Counted from the stretch's first letter, positions 1-12,798 are shown. The stretch is DNA of 64,000 bases from Antedon mediterranea (GCF_964355755.1 NC_092679.1:8122001-8186000), one strand, 5' to 3'. Made by a program: numbers and translations. Notes: a model not told the origin generated them from the sequence alone.

Positions 1-2345
1 TAATTACGCTCACATCAGATAAAATGTGAGCTCCATGTTTGCGTGCCATCTGCACATGCGTAGAGTTGCCTTGTGCGGCATCAACAAGACCGCCATCAGC
101 TTGGTATAAACTTATGATGTCTGAACCAACGGTCCACTGAGGATACTTCTGGCGCAATATTTCTCCACTCAATTTCTCATAACTATTGAAAAAAAATGGA
201 ACAAAATTGATTATTGCACGTTCAATAAGTCGTACTAGACTCATTCGACATCATAACTGTGGACCGTGTCAGTGAATTATATGAGTTATTGTTGATCACT
301 TACGGAACATTTTGCTGACTCATAGCTTTTGCATATTCATTTAATGTCTTTTCGCCAACTGTCCCCTTTACAGCTAGGTTTAAGCTTCCAGTCTTATACA
401 CAACCTGTATCCCACTCTCCCTTTCCAACTCTTCCCAAGCAGCATATGCACCTCTTGCCAGTTCTGTATACACAGGGTCAAAGTATGATAACCGACTAAA
501 ATGTTCAACAATATTTAAAGAGAAGATGTTATTGTTATATATAGAGCTGCACTTCTTGTAATTTCAATTATTTGCGTATTCGGTGCTTATATTAATATGA
601 GTATCAGTGATATGGTATTTTCAAAATGTGCATAAATAGACCATCATGTATTACTTACATAATTCTTGAATGGTCTTGTGATCCACCGTGGTCATGTCCC
701 AATTTATACTGTTCTATTCCAAGAACATCTTTAAAAGATGAATTAAAAGAAATTGAGTTGGTGGTGGAGATAATAAGCCTACTTCTTTTTAAAAATCATG
801 TAATGTTCAACATTACAATTGCCATTGTTACACAACTGAACAAACATGTTTTAATTGGAAAAGGATAATATTATGAAGTAAACGCCGTCGTCTTCGCGTC
901 CGGGAAACGAAACATTGAAGTATGAAGCGTCAAATCAGATTGTTTTGCTAAATTCCTGCATCCTATATATTCGTAAAGAACATTTTGGCACAATTGACGT
1001 GTCATCTAGTTGCATTGGTTATACCAAAGAATATATATCACAAGAATGAGTATTCCGCGATTTTTGCATGAGAAATTTGTAACAGAGAGCTCCAGAGAGT
1101 GATGCCCGCCCTCATAAGGGCGGATGTATACATACTAAATAAGACTTGATTTAATAGATTATACATGTCACATTAAATAGAATTATGATAATATATTTTG
1201 CAATTGTAAACTATTTTATAATACATATTTATTAACAAACTAGTGTACATTCACTTTTACAGACAATTATTTACTAACATGCTAAGTTAGTTCACAAAAA
1301 AAGCCTAACACAGCAACACCAAAAATCAACGAATCGTTACTCAGCACGGCCTATTCTTTACCATTGCCGTGTACTACTCTACGCCCGGTAAATTAAGTAT
1401 TGTTTTTATGATATAAATTAGTATAAAATACATGTTATTAATAGGACAAAATGTTAAATATCATTAACATTTATTTGTTTTACCAGAAACAAGTTAAATA
1501 TAGGAATATTATTAAACTATCGTTCGTGAAAACGCGTAAACACCAACACGCCCGCCGGTCACGCTATCGTAGCGCCCGGTTGATAAAGCAAACTGTTTAT
1601 ACGGCAGTTTTTACTAAATAAATTGCATAAAACGAACAATTAAATATCCAAATAGTATTTAACATGATGTTGGCATGATGTAGTTTATAACATTTTTTAT
1701 CATGAAAATACTACCGGTGGTTAGTTTGATTAGTGAAACCGTCACAAAAAGTTGTATACATCCCAGATACATCCACACTTATGGCGGCGCCCTACCACAT
1801 GGACAATATTACTGTTACAGGGAAAATCGCGGATTACTCATTCTTGTGATATATATTCTTTGGTTATACACAAGAAAAACTGCCGTGTCACTGGTTTCTC
1901 TTGGCGAAACTAGTAGGACTACGTAAAAAGAGTTTGATTCTGGGACGCAAGTAAAGGACGTAAGATCGAGCACCGCAATAAATTGACCAAACATGACGTG
2001 ATGGATCACCCAACTGTCTCATGTGATTGGTCAACTTCAATTGTGTTGCGCCTAACGTCGCGTCCAAGTGGGTACTATGGGAATCAATATTAGGGAATTT
2101 TAGATTGTCATGTCGTCTCCCTGTCACGTGACGTGCACCTCAAAACAAGTCGGCATGCACACCGTAGAACAGAAGTTTCAGTGTGTATAATAATAGAGCT
2201 ATTAATTATTGTAGTATAACAATAGTAGACCTAAAAACACCTCACCTCCACCTCTTTTAGCTAACCAATAAACTGCTGCACTTCCTATACCACCACAACC
2301 AACAACGATATAATCGTAGTGCGTCTTCGTAGTAGTAGTGCTCAT
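1..2345 (-). CDS. PIPOX: PIPOX-like peroxisomal sarcosine/pipecolate oxidase, 5' part (gene continues beyond window)
   Basis: FAD-dependent amine oxidase of the monomeric sarcosine oxidase / L-pipecolate oxidase family, which oxidises secondary amines such as sarcosine or pipecolate and releases H2O2. Four exons on the minus strand join in phase: 2246-2345 (ATG), 659-728, 304-495 and 1-182 (open at the window edge). Exon 1 encodes the Rossmann FAD fold (YIVVGCGGIGSAA); exon 2 has GHDHGGSQDHSRI, typical of this family; exon 3 has RLSYFDPVYTELARGAYAAW; exon 4 has QADGGLVDAAQGN. Junction codons are restored exactly (G|AT, AT|T, CC|T). All introns are GT-AG. The C-terminal half and any peroxisomal targeting tripeptide lie outside. 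Intron 1 (729-2245) holds a foldback repeat. The substrate cannot be read from sequence; a role on phosphonate-derived amines is possible given the PhnW-like neighbour. The fold and family are clear. Confidence 0.9.
1015..1870. repeat. Foldback repeat in PIPOX intron 1
   Basis: About 110-120 bp at 1015-1130 reappears inverted at 1745-1870. Shared blocks include ggttataccaaagaatatat and its complement, and cacaagaatgagta. The left arm also carries a short hairpin, cgccctcataagggcgg, at about 1107-1123. The two short open frames near 1702-2127 fall in this repeat and look non-genic. This reads as a non-autonomous inverted-repeat element. Confidence 0.65.
2123..2132. promoter_or_regulatory. Palindromic E-box (CLEAR-type) gtcacgtgac
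   Basis: Perfect ten-base palindrome gtcacgtgac in PIPOX intron 1, about 210 bases downstream of the start codon. It matches the CLEAR consensus bound by TFEB/MiT factors. Function here is inferred; one such site can occur by chance. Confidence 0.3.
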
Positions 2346-3130
2346 TTTAGGAACACTGTTTTATCAATATGTTTGTCTATGTTATTATATAGAGCAGAAC
2401 AAATATTGGCACAATGAAAGAATATACTTTGGCACTAGCGACCAATTAAAGTTACCCTGGATATTCAAAATCCAGTTTAAACCAGTAAATATTTGTTTGC
2501 TATAACTAAAACTGAATTTTGTGGGTAGGGTTAGGGTTGCACACATATATGACGTGATATTACTCACTCAGACTGCTGGGTTATGTATTAACTATTATTT
2601 TAACATTTGTTTCAAATGACAGACTTTAGGTTATAATAGTACACATATATTATAAAGAAACCTGAAATGATGATGATAACAATGTTGCAGATTAATACCT
2701 GTATTCTTTATTATAGTAATTAGTAATATTAGAACATCAGGATGAGATTGATAGCTCATTACAATTAACTCTAATATTATATTGTTAAAAATTCATTCAT
2801 ATTAAACTATAACATATTGCTTTAATCTAAATTGCTAATAAAACCATGCAGTTTAATAAAATATAATTAATAGTCAATTTTGCATCTTTATAAAAATATA
2901 GATTCAATATAATATACTGTATATGGTTTATTGCATCTAATTCATAAAAATATTCCCACAAAACAAAAAGAATTTAAAATTTTTACTGTAGATTGTGCAC
3001 AGGTTTTAAGTACAATACTTGAATGCTATTTATCGGTGCCAACATAAGCATACATGGCAGCCATTGGCAAGTGCACAAGCATAATTATTATTTTCACATT
3101 GGTTATTTGATGTGGTACAACCAAGTTTCT
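2346..3130. other. Intergenic spacer between PHNW 3' end and PIPOX start
   Basis: AT-rich spacer of under 800 bases. It contains complementary-strand AATAAA-like strings near 2930 that could end the transaminase transcript, and presumably the PIPOX promoter immediately above 2345. No exon-like open frame with splice signals was seen. Confidence 0.6.
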
Positions 3131-6100
3131 TTATCCTGATGATTGGTACTTGCCAGACGGTACTAGAGGTAGTGGTATCTCCATCTCTTTGCAAACAACT
3201 TCAATGCATTGCAATAGATGATCCATATCCTCAGGAAATAAATGCCCAATATTACCAATTCGAAAACAATCTCTTTCTGTTAGCTTTCCAGGGTAGATAA
3301 CTTGACCTATCATAGCAAATTTTAACTTGTAAGATTACTTAACGATTTGAAAGATTAAAGTAAGGGTGATTATTTCTGCTCAGAAGCAGGCCTAGTGTAT
3401 ATTTCTAAATATTAAACTTTATCATTTACCTTTATCATTTAGTCTTGTGTAAAATTCTTGAAAGTTGAAATTTGGATGCTGTGGGTAATAAAATGATGAA
3501 ATAATATAGCTTTTATCTTGTGGCCTTAGCAGCTCATCAAAACCCCTGGCTTGCATTCCTTTCGATATTATATCATTATTCTTAGCATATCTAAAAAAAA
3601 AAACATTTTAAATAATTCCAAAAAGACAAATATCTAAAATACTGTAATTACTCCACCCCAAAGTCAAAACAAATAGATTTAGAAACACATATATTCCATC
3701 AGCTATCAGGTTGTATAATAGAGATTTCAAACGCTAGTTCGCTAATTACTCGTGTTTCTGTTACATTTCCCTGTTTATTAGTCGCGTGGACGCGACTCTA
3801 TAGTTCACTATGTCGGTCGGTCGGTCGGTCTGTCTGTCGGTCCGGTATCACTATGCGTTTTATCGCTTTCTGACCTTATCTTGATATCAGTTTAATCTAG
3901 CTAAGTCAATTTTTCACAGTATATTCCTTATGGCCAGGAATCGATGTGGTTATGTTTTCACGGTGCACAATAAAAAATTACGCGGTCTACGTACGATTTA
4001 ACGAAATCACGTTTGTAATCATATCTTCACAACCATGAATCACAATTAAATAAAATTTGGTACTCATAAATTTCAGGGCATAAATCATCATATGGCAATA
4101 CAATTACGTGCGTAGCGCATGTAACGCATGCGTACGCGTGCTTAAAATTTTCAAAATTTATTTTCGATGAAATAAGAGTACGTTTCAGGCAATTTTAAGC
4201 GTTTACAAAATTGCCATGAGTGCGCAGATTTTTGCACGCGCACTGCGCGTTAAATGTTATACGAGCACGTCAAAAGTGACAGGCTACACACGTGTAAATT
4301 AAAAAAATATAACTGTTTTTAAACATTTCAACATTTTTAAACATGTTCAGTAATTTCTGTCAGTTGGTAGGTTGGTCGGTCGGTCGGTAAACACTAATGA
4401 GCACGCGACTGCAGCCATCTATATGGCCTTGTTTTTTATTTAGTCTTGTTATTTACGTTATATTATACTAACTGGAGTGTACTTAAGGACCCATATCTCA
4501 TAGCTGTATATTTTTGCCGTACAATAAAGTGTTATCGTATCGTAAAAAAGGAATTATTATCATGGAAAGTCATCAAATGTGAGTACTTGCTCAAAAGTAA
4601 TCAATATTAATGCACTGGTGGTCTTAAAATCATTTTTATGTCACCATCATAAAGATAGCGTTTAATTATAAACGAACCTTTTTCCTCTATTTTCTACACC
4701 ACCCTCAAGTTTGAGTTCTTTAAGAGCTTGCTTAAAAGCCAGAATAGCATGAGTTGGTGGTGTGAAACGAAATTGTCCTGAATTATTCAGCTGCTTATCT
4801 TGAGATAACAAATCAAAACTTAAACTTCGAGCCCAGCCTAGTGAGAACAAACATTAAAATGGTGGGAATAAAAACATAAGCCTCAAGCCCAGTACACAAT
4901 GATATAAACGTTTAAAAGCTAAATAATGGAACAAGCCGTGGCTTTACTAAAATGTCATTCATTTATTTTTTGTACCTTCACATTTTTGCAATGATGTTTT
5001 CTTAGAAATAATGTATGAGAATCCAGGTACTCCTTGCACACACTTGTTGGCAGAGCTTACAACAAAGTCAATGTTTGAGGCTTCTATGTCAAGGGGAACA
5101 GCACCAAAGCTACTCATGGCATCAACAAAAAAAGTACAATCTGTCAACACAATGTTGTACAGTATATATATCATATACAGTATATCAACATCAACCCTAT
5201 TATCATATCAACTATAATCTGTACTGTAAAATAAAATGAATGTCAAAAATAAATGTTAAATGAAGATTAATTTATTATTTTGAAACGATACCAACATTTA
5301 TGTTAAAACATGAATGGAATCGGTTTAGGGTTAGGAATGTTTCAACAGAACAAACATCCGTATGAAACGAAATTAGATGATTCCTTTTCTATAAAAAAAT
5401 TGGATGGTATTAAACATAAATCTCTAAATTAGGAAGGGCTAATAATAGTACATCGTAACTAGACTTTTATTATCCAGTTTGATTATTACATTATTATAAA
5501 TACCAACATAAATGACATAATATAATGCAAGCATAAATGTTGTAGTTTAGCAACTAAGTTGCTACTAACTTGGAGCATACATCTTGACCAGGTGTCCTAT
5601 ATGTTGGACTGGATTTAGAGCACCAGAACTAGTCTCACAATGAACTACAGACACGTTTGTCCAATCAGTTGAACCTGCTGCCATTATCTTCTCTACCATT
5701 TCAACATCAATCCGTTTATCTTCAGAAAAGTGTGCCACATGGCAATCTAGTCCGTGTGCGGCTGCAATCAGACCCATTCGTTTACCATATGCGCCATTTT
5801 CCAAGATTAACACCTTTAAAGAAGCATGCAGTGTTTATGCACACAACATACCAACACCATTTTTCACATTCTAATGTATGTTCCACTTATGTTTTCAATT
5901 ACCTATATATTGCAATAGCAGCAATATATCATCTTATCATGTAGATAATCTGAGCGTAATCAGTCAATGTCAATACTACTCAGCTGTATTATTGTGCAAT
6001 AAAATCTTACTAATTTTTTAATGTAAACTTTTGTAAGTTGCTTGGAATTATTATGTGAAATCAGAAATAAAATGAAAATCTTTCTTCAACAAATCGAACA

Positions 6101-7290
6101 TGGATGTTAATAATAATTATTAAATAATATTATTATTAATTAATGAATAAATATCAAGTTAACTATTTACCTTTCCATTTGTTTTTGGTGTTGTTGAGCT
6201 AAGCACTGATTCTACAGCATATGTACCACTCCCAGGCAATAGAGTACAAGTGAAATCATTACAACTTACACCTAAAAAACACGTTTCACAGCTTATAATT
6301 CACTTTAATTAAACAATATTATTAAATCTTTGTTTATCGTATAGGGAATGTATGTGATTTAGACTGAACCCTCACTGAATGGATGATGATGATGATGAAT
6401 GGATATCACTTTCAATTCTTGTTGAATAAACTCTACTTATTCTAAAATTTTCTTTTTGTAGTTCATTCAAGTAAAAAAAACCACATTGTTTGTTGGGCCA
6501 GCAACTTGGCTCTTATAAGGTTGAAAGGTTAATTACTAGTGTTTTATTATATACTTTAAGTTGAAACCTCATTATAAAACAATTGTACTCTATAACATAT
6601 AAATATGAAGTAATTTACACTGAAACTGAAGATGGTTATTTATTTAATGTCAATAGGATATTCTATAATTGTTTCACTTCCTGAAAACTAACCTGCAATT
6701 TCTAACAAACTGCCTCTAATTTCTGCCACAGTATCTATGAATTCAACGTCTCGAGATCCGACATCTCTTAGCATTGCCTCCTTTGTAGACTGGCTGATAC
6801 CAAGAGGACCAGGAGTGAACAATTTCTTTTCTGAAACAAAATACAATGGTAATTTTAATTTGCAAAAATAAATTTATTTGTTTGGGAACTTTGGCACCTT
6901 TAGATAAATTATAAATAATATGACATTGATTTGTGAAGTAAGTAAATCAACAATGAATATTTCATAATATTTAATAATAATATGACTGAGAGTTCTGATA
7001 ACCCACTTTGATACCAAAAAGATTGCATTCTTTTATCAAGTTAGTATGGCCAGGGAGGTATACCTCCCTCTGGTATGGCCATGGCCGCTTTGTACTTACT
7101 TGTCCTAGCCTACTAAACAACTACTAAAAGGTCTACTCGAGTTTACACCCGATTCTATCAGAGTTAACCTACTTTCATTTGTTTTTAAATGTGTTGTACT
7201 GCTGCATCCACGATTTTCAAAAATCACCGACCTAACCAAAGGTATTCGCAAACCATTTGTAGTAGAAATTCTTGAAAAACAAGAATACAT
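3131..7290 (-). CDS. 2-aminoethylphosphonate--pyruvate transaminase (PhnW family), probably mitochondrial
   Basis: PLP-dependent fold-type I transaminase that in this family converts 2-aminoethylphosphonate plus pyruvate to phosphonoacetaldehyde plus alanine. Seven exons join in phase: 6693-6830, 6171-6271, 5570-5813, 4976-5140, 4678-4837, 3430-3590, 3131-3306 (TAA). Motifs in order: [10 protein letters not shown] at the N-terminal substrate loop; [56 protein letters not shown] with the cofactor-binding Asp; [16 protein letters not shown] with the Schiff-base Lys; [16 protein letters not shown]; the last exon has [17 protein letters not shown]. These exons encode about 382 residues, near the usual bacterial length. 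A likely first exon starts at 7290 and ends at 7149 or 7137 (both leave the needed phase 1), adding an Arg/Ser-rich, acid-poor leader that looks mitochondrial; that exon is less certain. Alanine-glyoxylate transaminases are relatives, but the DAMSSFG/SANKC/QGVPGF set fits PhnW better. Confidence 0.92.
3786..4437. repeat. Dispersed repeat copy A (in transaminase intron)
   Basis: About 650-bp element in the intron between the transaminase exons at 4678 and 3590. It starts near cgtggacgcgactctata, has a tcgg microsatellite at 3812-3842 and another at 4372-4390, and ends at gcacgcgactgcagccatct. A diverged copy lies at 36466-36954 plus 40381-40405, and a short end-to-end derivative at 32495-32592. 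Copy A retains the uninterrupted site where copy B is split by a retrotransposon. Confidence 0.75.
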
Positions 7291-9129
7291 TATTGTTTTG
7301 ACAGCTTACTCAAGCATGAAGCAGAACAATGAAAGAGAGGAGGATTCAGATTGAAATAGAATGTTTGAGACTTTTCGGAGGGCGCCACCAATTTTTATGG
7401 AGTGTATTTTCGGTTTTTTTCTCTCGTCAGTTTGTTTGTTTGTTTTACTATATTAGTCCGGTCCCTAAGGGGAAATGATGTTACCATAGTGGATACAAGT
7501 GTGCCCTTTTGCATGTTGATAGAACATGATATGGAGATACCAAAAAACAAAGTTACTGGAAATCTGATTTGACCTCTGTGACCTCTGACCTCAATTTTTA
7601 TATTTCTATCTTAAAGATGTATTGTCCCTTGAAACACAAAAAATGAAAAAAAAAATATTCTAAATTTAAATTGGCCATATCAAAGTAATATTAAAGTTAT
7701 TCACTTTAAGTCAAAAATTCGAGCCAAAAACAACAGTTTACGTAATTAACAGGTAAATTAATTAGATTACATTTCGTCTGAGAAATCGTCACAAGCGAAA
7801 GTAAACAAAGATTTCAAACCATGAGTATGCATTATGCATGATGCTAATTAGGATTGTTTACAAATCATCACGGTTGAGAAGGTGTTTTCACACAGATCGC
7901 AAGGAAGTTTTATGATTATGTATACAGAGTAGCCAAACAAGCGCATTGCATTATGGGATATGTTTTGATTGAAAACTTTGACTGGAAGTCAAAGTTATTT
8001 TTTGAACAAAAAAACATCTGTATTTCGGTTAAATTATTTTTTTTTTTACTAATTTTTGGTGAAAGTTAATTACTATTATGATACTTCAAAATGACCCACT
8101 TTTTTTCGAAATTAAAAAAAAAATTTTTTTTTGGAATTAGTCAAAGGGACAATACATATCTCCGCAACGGGTTTGACAATTGAAATGATATTGGTGTCAA
8201 ATAGATCAGAGGGTACATATTTATATTCGCTCTAATAGAACTTAAAAAAAAAAAAAACGACCGGAAATGTAATTTCTCAACGTTTTGACCTTTGACCTCG
8301 GCTTACTATATCTCAATAATTACTGGTCAAAATTTCTTGAAATTTGTTTCAAATTGTTAAGAGCATACATATTTATATATACTCTAATTAAACATGTTCT
8401 TCCAAATTCACAGGAAATGTAATTTACTGACCTTTGACCTTTAATGTTCAAATATGTCTGTATCTCTGTAACCAAATGTCATAAAAAGTTCAATTTGGTG
8501 TCACATTGTTCAGAATGTAAACATTTATATTAGCTCTAATAGAAGATGTTATCATATTTTTACTGGAAATGCCAGTTTGAGGTATGATCAGAATATACTG
8601 TTAAGCGCGCATGTGTCATACTTATAATAATATACCTAAAATATAGATTTAATGGACCAGAACTACATTCAATATCCTATTTAGTTTACCTTTTACAATT
8701 TTCTTAAAACTTAATGTTTAATTTAATTTTAATATATAATTCCATTGCATGGTAGGCCTACACCGTAAGAGCAACACTTAATATCAACATAAAATTAGAT
8801 AAACTTAAAGTTGAATAACATTTAAAAAAAAAATCAAGATCTTAAAAAGAGAAAAGAAGAATTAACCAATGCGATTTGATACTCATAAAACACATAACCT
8901 AATTATCAATTCATTGCTTGAAGTATGCTGAACAAATGAAATGTTGAAAACAGTGAGGAAAAAGCGAAGAAAAGAGTGAAAAATAAAAACATATGTTTGA
9001 AATATTAGAAATCTGAAAAGGATCAAAGACAAATTAATTACAAAGCTGATTTCTTTTCAAGAACATACTGTAGTTAGTGGAATATAAAAGGAAAACGAAC
9101 CAGTGAGCAGTCAAAAAAATTACCATCTA

Positions 9130-9720
9130 TTCTTGTAGAGAAAATGAAAGAGGCTTTAAGGCAAATGCAAGAAAACAAAGCTCCAACACTGATGATGAAG
9201 CTTGATGAGGCAATAACACATCCAGCTCATAACACTATACAACAACATCTTTGAAACCAGAAGAAATGAAGAGAAGCAATGATATACTTTTAACCACAAA
9301 AACATGACAAAACTGACATCAACCATTACCGACCAAACGAACATTATCACATGTACACAAATAATTTACAAAAGCAATCAAAAAACAAAATCAGAGACCG
9401 ACTAGAAGTACATAAACTAATATATATGGCTTCATACAGTAGGACCATCTTATACAGTTTGTCAATCAACTAAAATAAAAAGGAAATGAATATCACCAAA
9501 TCTTTGATTTAGAGATTATCAGAAAGCATTTGACTCAATAAAACAGGCATTACCATTATTAGAGGGAATAATTATACCTCAACAAATATTGATTACGATC
9601 GTTAAAAGAGTAGTTAAGGAAGATTAGTAAGACAAGGCGACACTTAAGATCTTCACTGCATTTGAAGAGGTGTTTAATCAAAGGGCTAATCTAAAAAATA
9701 GAGTAAATATCACTTTAAAG
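9130..9720 (+). pseudogene. Decayed non-LTR reverse transcriptase relic
   Basis: Plus-strand fragments resemble reverse transcriptase: a KEALRQMQENKAP-like string (compare LRxMKNNKAPG at the fingers of non-LTR RTs) near 9144-9185, and a DYQKAFDSIK-like string near 9515-9545 broken by a frameshift and stops. The catalytic aromatic-ADD motif was not found. It lies between the arms of the inverted-repeat element. Confidence 0.5.
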
Positions 9721-10137
9721 ACAAAATAAACAGTTAATTTAACCAAAACCACATTGACTTCCAGCCTATTTTGTGCTTTGAATTACAGTTTTTTGGGTAT
9801 GCACTATATAATTTTTTTTCAATCCAATTTTTGGTGAAATAGTGAATAACTATTATGTGTGACATTAAAATTGCATATTCAACAAAAATATTTGTCAAAA
9901 TTACTTTGTCAGGGGAAAATAAGTATATCTATAATAGCATGTGATATTATTAGTAAATATTTCAAATGTAGTTTTGAAAAACTTTCCCATTACAAACAAT
10001 TGCCATAATTCTGATAACATTACAATACACCCATCCTCTGGGACTTATTTTCAAATGTAGCTAAAAACTTTCCAGTACAATTCCGGCCATTTTGATGTGT
10101 ATAGATGCATGCAGTAGCATTGGAAATGCGAGAGAGG

Positions 10138-10370
10138 GGGAGGTGGTTGGGGTGATGGAGAGACACATATTTTTTACATATTTGTCTACACTATAAACTA
10201 GTTTAACAAAAAAGGTGTGATGTGTCCAAATATGGTAGTGATATCATGTCATCGTGTCCATATATGGGCACATCACATTTTTTTGTCGCATAAAGTTTAT
10301 AGTGTAGACAGAGTTTAACATTTGTGTAACATGTAAAAAAATGTCTCTCCATCCACCCCAACCCCCTCCC
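10138..10370. mobile_element. Palindromic MITE with nested hairpin
   Basis: Inner inverted repeats tctacactataaact (10184-10198) and agtttatagtgtaga (about 10294-10308) enclose the string tatggtagtgatatcatgtc. The flanks are also palindromic: ggtgatggagagaca at about 10151 pairs with tgtctctccatccacc at about 10342. A related copy lies at 61328-61450. The inner sequence is the kind of short MITE common in marine invertebrates. Confidence 0.65.
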
Positions 10371-11164
10371 CTCTTTTTTTATAGATTATTAATTGCTAAA
10401 TATATGCAACACGATGTGTCATAGCTAAAATTGACATTTCCAATTGAATTCTGACAAAATATTTTGTTAGAGCAAGTATAAATGTGTATATTCTGAACAA
10501 TTTGACACCAAACTGAACTTTTTAGGACAAATAGTTACCGAGATATCGACATATTCAAACATTAGAGGTCAAGGGTAAAAAAAGCTTAATTGATGGTAAT
10601 TTTTTGAAAAAATTTTCTATTAGACTAAATATTTGATTTATTTTCTTAACACTTTGAGCCCATTCTCAAATCTCTGAGATTGCGTGTTATTGAGATATTA
10701 GGCAATCAAGGTCAAAGGTCAAACTGAAAAATAAAGCCTTTGCGGCCATTTAAAAAATTTTTTTTTCATTATAGAGAATATAAATATATATCTTCTAAGC
10801 ATTTTGACAAAAAAATTAATGTAAAATGTTCATGCGTTGTCAAGATATGGCGATTTTTAGTTATATAATAGAAAAATATAAAAATCGAGGTCAGAGGTCA
10901 CAGAGGTCAAATCAGATTTCCAGTAACTTTGTTTTGGCATCTCCACACTATACTCTACCAAACCTGAAACTGCTATATTGAAAAATTTGTATCCAGTCTG
11001 GTAACATCCCACCCCTTTTTCTCCCCTTAGGGACTGGACTATATTTAATGAGGGTGATCCATCCACCAATTGCTGATCATTAGGGACCCTCACAGGTTCA
11101 CAAGACAAACATAATAATTATACACAGGATGCTCTACATAAACAAGTCTTACTACAAGTCTTTG

Positions 11165-11240
11165 GGACATGTGACAGGACTTAAACCCAGGATCCTTAGA
11201 GTGGTAGGCAGGCATCATAACCACCAAGCCACAACTCCAC
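11165..11240 (-). repeat. tRNA-derived SINE head
   Basis: Read on the minus strand, this has a pol III A-box-like tggcttggtggttat (complement of 11217-11231) and a B-box-like gggtttaagtcc (complement of 11178-11189), at tRNA-like spacing. It abuts the 9-bp-TSD foldback element. The body does not fold into an obvious intact tRNA, so a SINE is more likely than a gene. Confidence 0.5.
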
Positions 11241-11856
11241 TCCTAAATCGGTTTTGGATCGATTGGAGGCCGATCGAGATTGGGTGTCTAGAAAACTCAG
11301 ATATCTGACTTTTCTAGATCTAGAAAACTCAGATATCTGACTTTTCTAGATCTAGAAAACTCAGATATCAATATCTGACTTTTCTAGTTCCATAACTCAG
11401 ATCATCATTTGATTGGTTGGTAGGTCATTTGGATCGTTCCATTATTAATCAGCGGTAGGTCATTTGAAATACTAGAGTATTATTAAAACTGATTACTGTG
11501 TACGTTTTCTTACTAATATTGTAACATGTAGAAGCGGCCTACGGCTTAAATCATAAAGAAAATACAGTGCATGTTACCGTTAAAATATAGGCTTAAAAAT
11601 GAGGCATGTACGAGTTGGTGTGGGTACGAGTTGGTTGAAGTACAAGTTAGCCAAGTTTCAATTCAATTCAATTCATCGACATTTTTATTCCATAATCAAA
11701 ATAAAAACATATACAAATACAATACAAATAATAAGATAATGGAATGGGATACAAAATAAGCACAAGTGCTTTAAGCATGTAACCCTAACAAAAAGATCAA
11801 ACAATTAGTACACACAAAAAGAACAAACCAAAATAACATAATGTGATTTACTTAAC

Positions 11857-12798
11857 TTAAATATTTCTATTGTTATAATATTGCTTTAATCTCTGTTTAA
11901 ACAAACTTAAAGTGGGGGATTGTTTTATATAGTCTGTTAAATTGTTCCAAATATGTGTTCCTTGGTAGGAAATACATTGCTGTCCGACTTTGGTGCGTTT
12001 TAGTTGTGGACAGTAGTTTGACCTGTTTCTAGTTGAGTAATTATGGAATGAGGCAGATGTACTAAATAAGTTATTAAATGATTCAGGTAATAGATTATGT
12101 TTATATTGATACATAAATATAGCAGTGTGTTTCGTATAAAGGTCAAAAATATTTAATGTTTGGGTTGAAATAAAAAGTGGATGAGAAGGATGCATAAAAT
12201 GAACATGACAAATATTTCTAAGTGCTTTTTTCTGGAGAATATGTATACGGTTTAAGTTTGTAGCAGAAGTAGCACCCCATACTGTGATAGCATACGTTAT
12301 TCTAGGTAATATAAGTGCATTGTATACCGTTAACAAGATTTTACTTGATAATATAGACTTCACTTTGTTTAAGACACCAATTATTCTAGAAATACTGTTT
12401 GCTACCTCATTTACATGAAAATTAAACGATAAAGTTTCATCCAGAAATAAGCCTAGAAATTTAACTTCAGTAGCTTTTACTATACATTCATTTCCCATCC
12501 TCAATTCTAGTGAGGTAGTGTCAGCTGACTTATTTCTAGCCTTAAATATAACATATTTTGATTTGTTTACATTTAGCGTTAATTTGTTAGCAATAAACCA
12601 GTCCGAAAGTATAGATAACTCCTGGTTCATTGTATCAAAAGCTTGAGTAATATCATTGTGACTATAAAACACATTTGTGTCATCTGCATACATAATCATG
12701 TCTACATGGTTACATGCTAGACTAATATCATTAATGAATATAAGAAATAATAATGGACCCAATATGGATCCCTGAGGAACTCCAGTGTTTACTCTCAT
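11857..12798 (-). pseudogene. Reverse transcriptase C-terminal half of nested retrotransposon
   Basis: 313 codons open on the minus strand. It starts in the [10 protein letters not shown] motif, contains the YADD active site (MIMYADDTNVFYS), the KFLGLFLDETL thumb-entry motif and the usual connecting region ending with YQGTHIWNNL. The upstream half lies in a different frame at 13017-14345. Confidence 0.85.

Larger units (their letters stand above)
7454..11041. mobile_element. Inverted-repeat element, about 3.6 kb, with subrepeated arms
   Basis: The ends are complementary: tagtccggtccctaagggg at 7454 and ccccttagggactggacta ending at 11041. Both are flanked by the triplet tat. The arms (about 7454-8610 and 10380-11041) consist of diverged subrepeats, each with a gacctttgacct-type block and a tatatctc-type block. 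The block at 7545-7610 is inverted at 10870-10935. The interior holds a decayed reverse-transcriptase relic and a central palindrome. No intact transposase was seen, so it is probably non-autonomous or dead. Confidence 0.7.

Noticed and set aside
1702-2127. Overlapping 60-80-codon frames on both strands
   Set aside because: They lie in a foldback repeat inside PIPOX intron 1 and lack splice signals and family resemblance.
5011-5944. Plus-strand frames opposite the transaminase
   Set aside because: They overlap transaminase exons 4976-5140 and 5570-5813, which have clear motifs and phased splice sites on the minus strand.
11165-11240. A tRNA gene
   Set aside because: A- and B-box-like strings are present, but I could not draw complete acceptor and anticodon stems; a SINE head is more likely.
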